Below are positions 58,661 to 64,000 of a stretch of DNA of 64,000 nt, piece by piece. Position 1 is the first letter of the stretch. Each line of letters opens with the position of its first letter. The notes beneath the pieces are model-generated. The model searched no databases. It was given only the letters and a program-made list of their open reading frames with translations, and was not told the origin of the DNA. The position numbers and the translations under genes are program-made. Source of the DNA: CAXXOK01 sp963663285 (lineage in GTDB: Bacteria > Bacillota > Clostridia > Christensenellales > Aristaeellaceae); assembly GCA_963663285.2 (NCBI GenBank), contig CAXXNI010000002.1, positions 2,046,001-2,110,000 on the forward strand, in the 5' to 3' direction.

Positions 58661-60067
58661 CTACCCCTGTGCCTCCGGCAGTGCGGAAGCCAGCAGCCGA
58701 ACGCCTTTCTCCATCGCTTCCACCGTAACGTTGCCGTAGCCGAAAAGCAGGCTGTGTGCATAGCGCGCGGCAGCTTCCGGCGTAAGGCAATACTGCCGCA
58801 GCGCATTGATTTGCACGCCTTTTTCAGCCATCCGCGCCATCACCTCCGGTGTAAAGGTAACGCCGTCAAACGTTACCACCAGATGCAGCCCCGCCTCCGC
58901 CCCGCTAATGGACACATGCTCCCCGAAAGCCCGCCGTAAACTGCCGGTCAGGGCGTTTCTTTTTTGCAGATACCGCTTTCTCATTCTGCGGATGTGGCGC
59001 TCGAAAGAACCGCTTGCTAAAAACTCCGCCAGCGTCCGCTGCTCCAGTACCGGAGAATGCACATCCGCCGTGTATTTTGCCTTCCGCATCCTTTCGCACA
59101 GCTGCGGCGGCAACACCATATAGCCGATGCGCAGGGCGGGCATCAGCGTTTTGGAAAAGGTGCCGACATAGATTACGCTTTCGGGCGCCAGCGATTGCAT
59201 GGATTGAATCGGGCTGCCGTCGAAACGGAATTCGCTGTCATAATCGTCCTCCACGATCAGCGCGCCGTTTTGCCGGGCATAGCGGATCATCTCAATCCTC
59301 CGCCCGGCAGGCAGTACAACACCTGTGGGAAACTGGTGGCTGGGCGTGGTAAAGATCAGCTTGGGCGGTTTGATCGGCCATGTCTCCGTTACCATACCCT
59401 GCTCGTCAACAGGCATCGGCAGGATCTTCACATGGCTGGCCGTCAGCGTATGCAAAAAGCCGTCGCTCACCGGGTCTTCCACCAGCGCATACTCGTTCCG
59501 ATCAACCAGTTGGCACAGCAAGCTGAAGGATTGCGCCGCACCGTTGGTAATGATGATGTTCTCCGCCGTTGTTGCCACGCCCCGTGCGCGGCTCAGGTAC
59601 TGCGCCAACTGCTCTCGCAGGCGCGCATCGCCATACGGGCTTTGGTAATCCAGCTGTTCCGGCGGAGTGTCCGCCGCTACACGCTGATACAGCCGCGCCC
59701 ACTGCCGCAGGGGAATAGCGTCCAGTTCCGGCACGCCGGTGCGGAAAACCGCCGCATAAACAGGCGGCTTTGGCGCGGCAGTTCTCGGCTTTTCTGCCGT
59801 TTCCACCGCAGCTTGCCGTATTTGCACCCCTTGGCAAATGTAAGTACCGGAACCTTTGCGGGGCTGGGCATATCCCTCCGCCGTCAGCTGCTCGTAACAT
59901 TCGATCACAACGTTTCGGGCAACGTTCAGGGTTTTGCTCAGCTCCCTTGTGGATGGCAGCTTTTCGCCCGGTTGAATCGTCCCTGCGAGAATAGCCGCCC
60001 GTATCGCCTGGAACAACTGCACGGCAAGCGGCGTTTTCACCGTCCGGTCCAGCTGCAAATACACCAT
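58661..60067 (-). CDS. MocR-type regulator (GntR HTH fused to PLP-dependent aminotransferase fold)
   Basis: A 468-residue fusion. The GntR winged helix is at residues 1-75 (TRELSKTLNVARNVVIECYEQLTAEGY). The fold-type I aminotransferase-like domain is at about 110-460, with the PLP lysine in YVGTFSKTLMPALRIGY and the acidic DDYDSEF. Such proteins sense PLP or amino compounds and usually activate a divergent gene. AGGAGG precedes the ATG. It is divergent from the B3/4 and LysE genes and shares direct repeats with them at 60084-60130. Confidence 0.93.
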   Translation of the reverse strand: MVYLQLDRTVKTPLAVQLFQAIRAAILAGTIQPGEKLPSTRELSKTLNVARNVVIECYEQLTAEGYAQPRKGSGTYICQGVQIRQAAVETAEKPRTAAPKPPVYAAVFRTGVPELDAIPLRQWARLYQRVAADTPPEQLDYQSPYGDARLREQLAQYLSRARGVATTAENIIITNGAAQSFSLLCQLVDRNEYALVEDPVSDGFLHTLTASHVKILPMPVDEQGMVTETWPIKPPKLIFTTPSHQFPTGVVLPAGRRIEMIRYARQNGALIVEDDYDSEFRFDGSPIQSMQSLAPESVIYVGTFSKTLMPALRIGYMVLPPQLCERMRKAKYTADVHSPVLEQRTLAEFLASGSFERHIRRMRKRYLQKRNALTGSLRRAFGEHVSISGAEAGLHLVVTFDGVTFTPEVMARMAEKGVQINALRQYCLTPEAAARYAHSLLFGYGNVTVEAMEKGVRLLASALPEAQG

Positions 60068-60083
60068 GGCCGTCCCTCCTGCA

Positions 60084-60130
60084 AAGTGGTTCTTATAGTT
60101 CCCCTTCTATGTGGTACTTACCCATACCAC
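60084..60130. promoter_or_regulatory. Putative MocR binding repeats in the divergent promoter
   Basis: Direct repeat AAGTGGTTCTTA (60084-60095) and ATGTGGTACTTA (60109-60120), 25 bp apart, 10 of 12 identical. An inverted half TACCAC follows (60125-60130). A -10-like TATAGC lies at 60146 for the plus-strand genes. Confidence 0.6.
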
Positions 60131-60185
60131 TTCGATATGTTACAGTATAGCAGAAAACAACAAACCCCTACAACAGGAGGCCACG

Positions 60186-60885
60186 ATGATTGATTTACAC
60201 CCCAGCATGAGCCTGCGCTATTCCGACGCCCCGTTTGGTATTTTGCTTTTACACGGCGTACATACAGACGCCCAATCGCAGGCGGCCTTCGCCGCTTTGC
60301 TCCAGCAGGAAATTGAAGCTCTTCGCGAATCATGCGCAGGCTATGAGCGCAAAGCCTTTTGCCAAACGGATACGGCGATGAGTGCGTATATACGGTATTA
60401 TAAGCGCTATAAAAAGACCTATCACGTTCTGCCGCAGCTGGAATCCATTTTAAACGGAAAACCCTTCCCGGATACCCTGCCCCTGATACAGGCCTTGTTT
60501 ATGGCGGAGCTGAAAACATCGCTGCTCATTGCCGGGCACGATTTGCGTAAGTGCTGCCCGCCGCTGACCATACTGCCCGCAGCAGGCGGCGAAACCTACG
60601 AAGGCTCGGGCGGCAGAGCTGTTGCCGTAAAGCCTGCCGATATTTGCCTTAGGGATCAAAACGGTTTCATTCTCAGCATTCTGTATGGACAGGATGAGCA
60701 AACCCGCATCACCGATGCGACGGAGGATGTGCTGTACCTGATTGACGGCGTCTCCCGGGCTGACCACTGCGCAGGTCGAAAACGGGCTGGATACGCTGCT
60801 TGGCTATGTGCGCACCTTTGCCCCGGAAGTCACGGTCACCTCTCGAATGGTTTTGCGTTATCAAGACGGCGGGGGTTCCCCGTGA
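60186..60885 (+). pseudogene. B3/4 domain protein gene, interrupted by a +1 frameshift
   Basis: Start at 60186 with AGGAGG. The first frame encodes MIDLHPSMSLRYSDAPFGILLLHGV through DVLYLIDGV, typical of stand-alone B3/4 proteins related to the Phe-tRNA synthetase beta-subunit domain. At about 60753 an extra base shifts the frame. In the other frame the protein continues PGLTTAQVENGLDTLLGYV and ends RYQDGGGSP at TGA 60883-60885, giving about 232 residues. Uncorrected, the frame runs on into the LysE gene and makes a false 461-residue fusion. Whether the shift is real or a sequencing error is unknown. Confidence 0.8.
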
Positions 60886-61496
60886 GCCTTTTTGCTTTTC
60901 TTGCATCCTCGTTGATCATTATCCTGTTGCCGGGCACAGGCGCCATCTACACCGTATCGGCGGGCGTCACCGGCGGCAGAAGGGCGGGCTTGTTGGCGGC
61001 GCTGGGCTGCACAGCCGGCATTGTGCCGCATCTGGGAATCAGCATTGCTTTTTCCTCTATCCTAATGCGGCTTGACCCGCCGGTATTTACAGGGCTGCGG
61101 CTGCTTGGCGCAGGGTACCTGCTCTACCTCGGCGTGGGGATGCTGCTCATCAAGAAGCAACCAGCTTTTCAGGATGCGTCGGCAGCGCAAAAGCCCATGG
61201 CGGTCATCCGACGGAGTGTATTGATCAACCTGCTCAACCCCAAGCTTACACTTTTCTTTTTCTCGTTTCTGCCGCAGTACGCAAGCGCGAACGCGCAAAA
61301 CTACGTTTGGCAATACGTGCTGCTGGGGCTGGTTTTTATGCTGCTTACGCTGCTTGTTTTTTCCGGGTACGGGCTGCTGGCAGCGGCGGCAAAGCGGTGG
61401 TTCGTCCGCTTTCCCGCCCGCATCGTCCTGATGCAGCGGTGCTTTGGCGGCGTGTTTATCCTTTTTGCCGCAGAACTGGCCGCTGGGGCACTATAA
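60882..61496 (+). CDS. LysE/RhtB family amino acid exporter
   Basis: A 204-residue membrane protein with five to six segments and the family motifs LLPGTGAIYTVSAGVTGGRRAG near the N-terminus and LINLLNPKLTLFFFSFLPQY near residue 120. It starts at GTG overlapping the B3/4 stop (GTGA), so translation is coupled. It probably exports an amino acid or related amine under control of the MocR regulator. Confidence 0.88.
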   Translation: MSLFAFLASSLIIILLPGTGAIYTVSAGVTGGRRAGLLAALGCTAGIVPHLGISIAFSSILMRLDPPVFTGLRLLGAGYLLYLGVGMLLIKKQPAFQDASAAQKPMAVIRRSVLINLLNPKLTLFFFSFLPQYASANAQNYVWQYVLLGLVFMLLTLLVFSGYGLLAAAAKRWFVRFPARIVLMQRCFGGVFILFAAELAAGAL

Positions 61497-61601
61497 ACTT
61501 TGTCTATCTAAAATTCGGTCTGGCGGTTTATACGGGCAGCAGCAGCCATTTTCATTATTGTGCCTGTCATAGTAAAAAAGCTTCCATACTCCGGCACTCT
61601 T

Positions 61602-61631
61602 CCCCCTGCACGCATAGCGCAGGGGGGTTTT
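61602..61631 (+). terminator. Terminator after the LysE gene
   Basis: An 8-bp stem CCCCCTGC/GCAGGGGG (61602-61609, 61619-61626) followed by TTTT. Confidence 0.8.
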
Positions 61632-61746
61632 ACCGTCCGGAGCGGAACAGTTATTCACCTTATTCTATTGTCACTGTTCACCCATGGTACGCATCATCCG
61701 TAAGAACGAAATACGATTTTCGTAAACTTTAAGTCTATCATAAAAT

Positions 61747-61826
61747 TTGCGATTCGCAATACAAAATTTTGCAGGTATAACACCAGGCTTTTCCCTTCGA
61801 CAAGCCATTTTACGCAACGCTATACT
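61747..61826 (+). promoter_or_regulatory. Promoter and palindromes upstream of eda-kdgK
   Basis: TCGACA (61797-61802), an 18-nt spacer, then TATACT (61821-61826). About 40-50 bp upstream of the -35 is the perfect odd-centred palindrome TTGCGATTCGCAA (61747-61759), and then CAAAATTTTG (61762-61771). These are candidate regulator sites. Confidence 0.55.
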
Positions 61827-61860
61827 GAAACCAGTGAGAACAACACGGGAGGCGTGCGTT

Positions 61861-62505
61861 ATGACCACCATGGATTGGATATTGCAAAACAAGCTCATCA
61901 CCATTGTCCGCAGCCTCGGCCCCGAGCCGATGGAGGCTTTGGCGGACGCGCTTTTTGCCGGGGGCGTACGGATGATGGAGGTAACCTTTAACCAGGCAAA
62001 ACCGGCTACCTGGCAGGACACAGCGGATTCCATACGCCGCATCAGCGAGCGGTACGAAGGGCGGATGCTTGCTGGCGCGGGTACTGTGCTTACGTTGGGA
62101 CAATTAAAAATGGCAGCGGACGCGGGAGCGAAATACATCATCTCCCCCAACGTTGACGTGGCCGTTATCCACGAAACCAAACGGCTGGGCCTTGTATCGC
62201 TCCCCGGCGCACTGACGCCAACGGAGATCATGGCGGCCTACCACGCGGGCGCAGATGCGGTAAAGGTGTTTCCGGCGGGCGATTTCGGCTCCGGTTACAT
62301 CAAGGCGGTTCGCGCGCCGCTTTCCCACGTACCGCTGTTGGCGGTAGGCGGTGTGGACGCACAAAACTGTGCCGATTTTATTGCCGCCGGATGCGTGGGC
62401 GTCGGCGTGGGCGGCAGTTTGGTTAACAAGCAGTGGATAGCCAACGGAGAGTTTGGCAAAATCGAGGCGCTTGCCCGCACGTTTATGCAGGCGCTTGCGC
62501 AGTAA
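61861..62505 (+). CDS. eda: 2-keto-3-deoxy-6-phosphogluconate aldolase
   Basis: A 214-residue class I aldolase cleaving KDPG to pyruvate and glyceraldehyde 3-phosphate. Key residues are R17 (IVRS), E40 (MMEVTF) and the Schiff-base lysine K135 (DAVKVFPAG). GGSLV near the C-terminus binds phosphate. The ATG at 61861 has GGGAGG 7 nt upstream; the longer frame enters the palindromic region. It lies 12 nt before the KDG kinase gene. Confidence 0.94.
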   Translation: MTTMDWILQNKLITIVRSLGPEPMEALADALFAGGVRMMEVTFNQAKPATWQDTADSIRRISERYEGRMLAGAGTVLTLGQLKMAADAGAKYIISPNVDVAVIHETKRLGLVSLPGALTPTEIMAAYHAGADAVKVFPAGDFGSGYIKAVRAPLSHVPLLAVGGVDAQNCADFIAAGCVGVGVGGSLVNKQWIANGEFGKIEALARTFMQALAQ

Positions 62506-62517
62506 GGAGGAATCCCC

Positions 62518-63540
62518 ATGGCAAAAATCATCACCTTCGGCGAAATTATGATGCGCCTTAACCCCGCCGCCTACCTGCGGTTTGTGCAGGCGGAGCATTT
62601 TGAGGCCAGCTACGCGGGCGGCGAAGCCAACGTAGCCGTATCGCTTGCCAATTACGGGCACAGCGCTGGTTTTGTAACCAAACTGCCCGATACGGATATC
62701 GGCCAGTGCGCGGTGAACGCCCTGCGCCGCTACGGCGTAGGCACAGACCAAATCGTGCGCGGCGGCCCGCGGCTAGGCATTTACTTTGTGGAAAAAGGCG
62801 CGTCCCAGCGCGGCAGCAAAGTGATTTACGACCGGGCCGGTTCCTCCATCGCGCTGGCAAAACAGGAGGATTTTGATTGGGATGCGATTCTGGACGGCGT
62901 GGACTGGTTCCACTTTACCGGCATCACTCCCGCGCTGGGCGGCGAATTGCCGCAGATTTGTCTGGATGCGCTGAAAACCTGCCGCGCCAAGGGCGTAAAA
63001 ACCTCCTGCGACCTGAACTACCGGGGTAAACTGTGGAGCCGGGAAAAAGCCGGGGAGGTCATGGCCGCCCTGATGCCCTATGTGAATGTTTGCATCGCCA
63101 ATGAGGAAGATGCGGCTGATGTTTTCGGCATCCGCGCGGCCAATACCAACGTGCAGAGCGGCAAGCTGGATCATGCTGGGTATGTGGATGTCGCCCGCCA
63201 GCTGCAATCGCGTTTCGGGTTTGATACCGTCGCCATCACCCTGCGCGGCAGCCTCTCCGCAAACGATAACGATTGGGCGGGTATGCTGTACCATGGCGGC
63301 GAAGCGTACTTCTCCACCACTTACCGTATCCACATTGTGGACCGCATCGGCGGGGGCGACAGCTTCGGCGGCGGACTGATCCACGCACTGATCAGCGGGT
63401 TTACACCGCAAGCCGCCATCGACTTTGCGGTTGCGGCCAGCTGCCTGAAGCAGACCATCGAACAGGATTATAACCACGTATCCGAAAAAGAAGTGCTGGC
63501 ATTGGCAGGCGGCAACGCCACCGGCCGCGTACAAAGGTAA
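62518..63540 (+). CDS. kdgK: 2-keto-3-deoxygluconate kinase (PfkB family)
   Basis: A 340-residue ribokinase-fold enzyme. ASYAGGEANVAVSLANYGH (about 30-48) is the sugar-binding PfkB motif 1. DRIGGGDSFGGGLIHAL (about 277-293) contains the anion hole and catalytic aspartate. It phosphorylates KDG to KDPG, the substrate of the upstream aldolase. AAGGAGG precedes the ATG. It joins products of the two IlvD/Edd dehydratases to central metabolism. Confidence 0.92.
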   Translation: MAKIITFGEIMMRLNPAAYLRFVQAEHFEASYAGGEANVAVSLANYGHSAGFVTKLPDTDIGQCAVNALRRYGVGTDQIVRGGPRLGIYFVEKGASQRGSKVIYDRAGSSIALAKQEDFDWDAILDGVDWFHFTGITPALGGELPQICLDALKTCRAKGVKTSCDLNYRGKLWSREKAGEVMAALMPYVNVCIANEEDAADVFGIRAANTNVQSGKLDHAGYVDVARQLQSRFGFDTVAITLRGSLSANDNDWAGMLYHGGEAYFSTTYRIHIVDRIGGGDSFGGGLIHALISGFTPQAAIDFAVAASCLKQTIEQDYNHVSEKEVLALAGGNATGRVQR

Positions 63541-63557
63541 CAACGCATCACAGAAAA

Positions 63558-63586
63558 CCGCCGGACTATTTTCGTCCGGCGGCTTT
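63558..63586 (+). terminator. Terminator-like hairpin B1 after kdgK
   Basis: A 9-bp stem CCGCCGGAC/GTCCGGCGG (63558-63566, 63574-63582) followed by CTTTG. Its arms recur in the hairpin at 63867-63895. Confidence 0.7.
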
Positions 63587-63735
63587 GCTGTTGGCAGCCA
63601 GCATAAAAAACAACCGCTTTGAAACGGTGCGAACCAATCCGTATACAAGCCGGATTGCACACAAAGAGCCGTTTCCGCCCGTTGCGGCATGGGTGCAGTA
63701 TAAATATCCTTTTTCGGTCGTTTCAGGCGCGCAGC

Positions 63736-63863
63736 CAGCCCGTTCCATAATTCCCGAATGCTTGGATGCAAGCGGGTCAAAAGAAGAGGGTGAGTATACT
63801 TTTTTATCAGCGTTCTTCTCTGCCATCCCACGGCTGGCAGCGCAAATTGGGCTTTTCAACAGG
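63736..63863. repeat. Dispersed intergenic element, copy B
   Basis: About 128 bp aligned with 58347-58470. It contains TGCCATCCCACGGCTGGCA, then CGCAAATTGGGC followed by a T-run, CAACAGG. It is bracketed by stem-loops B1 (63558-63582) and B2 (63867-63895) that share arm sequence. The remaining gap (63587-63735) holds nothing recognisable. Confidence 0.65.
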
Positions 63864-63866
63864 GTG

Positions 63867-63895
63867 AAGCGCCGGACGATGATCGTCCGGCGCTT
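63867..63895. repeat. Hairpin B2 flanking repeat copy B
   Basis: Near-perfect palindrome of arms AAGCGCCGGACGAT/ATCGTCCGGCGCTT. It may end the minus-strand gene entering from the right, though the T-run is poor. Confidence 0.65.
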
Positions 63896-63932
63896 CTGGT
63901 TGCTCTATATGGTTACTCGCGGTACCCCATTT

Positions 63933-64000
63933 TTATGGTTCCAGCACTTTGGCAATATGTCCGTCCGCCTTGCTCAGCGCGGCTTCCGCCTGCTGCGGGG
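63933..64000 (-). CDS. C-terminal end of a minus-strand gene (possibly MurQ-like)
   Basis: Only the last 21-22 codons lie in the window, ending PQQAEAALSKADGHIAKVLEP and TAA at 63933. The pattern of a short helix followed by a GHIxK-type end resembles the C-terminus of N-acetylmuramic acid 6-phosphate etherases. The evidence is thin, and any helical C-terminus could look similar. Confidence 0.3.
   Translation of the reverse strand, partial: PQQAEAALSKADGHIAKVLEP

Noticed and set aside
58317..58790. Minus-strand frame through the repeat element as a small protein gene
   Set aside because: The corresponding frame in copy B is shifted and stops early, so there is no coding conservation. Part of it overlaps the MocR gene.
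60111..61496. A 461-residue B3/4-LysE fusion protein
   Set aside because: The junction segment has no similarity to either family, and the true B3/4 end is found in another frame with a coupled LysE start.

Overview
The window reads as a chromosomal segment of an anaerobic, fermentative Bacillota (Clostridia-like) bacterium. Supporting signs are strong AGGAGG ribosome-binding sites before almost every gene, frequent GTG/TTG starts, YesM/YesN-type two-component proteins, LacI, IclR and MocR regulators, a glycyl-radical enzyme with its activase, and intrinsic terminators throughout. The DNA is moderately GC-rich. All four solute-binding proteins have signal peptidase I-type leaders and no lipobox. 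Species cannot be named from the sequence. No rRNA, tRNA, CRISPR array, insertion sequence or phage gene was seen.

Layout. (1) 1-10560, minus: one long operon. A promoter flanked by two LacI-type operators drives a Liv-type ABC transporter (binding protein, two permeases, two ATPases), an IlvD/Edd-type dehydratase, a LacI regulator, an old-yellow-enzyme oxidoreductase, a zinc alcohol dehydrogenase and an SDR cut by the window edge. (2) 10825-13603, minus: a FucI-like protein and a KDPG-aldolase-like/VOC fusion under the same operator, plus a cupin. (3) 14093-20913, minus: a ribose-type ABC transporter with a DTE-like epimerase and a Gfo/Idh/MocA dehydrogenase, preceded by its probable YesM/YesN system (21121-23771). 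(4) 24208-28877, plus: a TRAP transporter, an IclR regulator and an RraA-like protein. (5) 28984-33109, minus: a VTC polyphosphate polymerase/DUF4956 cassette with a secreted phosphodiester glycosidase and a beta-helix protein. Next to it is a TrkA_C membrane protein (33619-34323). (6) 34679-41711: an unusual glycyl-radical enzyme with activase, cupin and two Gfo/Idh/MocA dehydrogenases, divergent from a regulator with a sugar-sensor N-terminus and a LuxR-like C-terminus. (7) 41772-46531, minus: a MalFG-type ABC importer without an ATPase, plus an FAD enzyme. (8) 46767-56811, minus: MBL hydrolase, SDR, a second IlvD/Edd dehydratase, a FrdA-like flavoprotein and an FdrA/DUF1116/DUF2877 module coupled to a divergent acetate-kinase homologue. 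It is divergent from a paralogue of the unusual regulator. (9) 58661-61496: a MocR regulator divergent from a B3/4-domain gene (frameshifted) and a LysE exporter. (10) 61861-63540, plus: KDPG aldolase and KDG kinase.

How the genes fit together (inference): this is a sugar-acid and modified-sugar catabolic island. Four importers bring in substrates. Gfo/Idh/MocA, FAD and SDR enzymes oxidise them. Two IlvD/Edd dehydratases form 2-keto-3-deoxy acids. KdgK and Eda complete a semi-phosphorylative Entner-Doudoroff route to pyruvate and triose phosphate. The glycyl-radical enzyme and the FdrA/DUF1116/DUF2877/kinase module are the least conventional parts and the best candidates for new chemistry. 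Two intergenic elements (58282-58497 and 63558-63895), each bracketed by its own matched pair of stem-loops, and stem-loops between every binding-protein gene and its permease genes are the most unusual DNA-level features.
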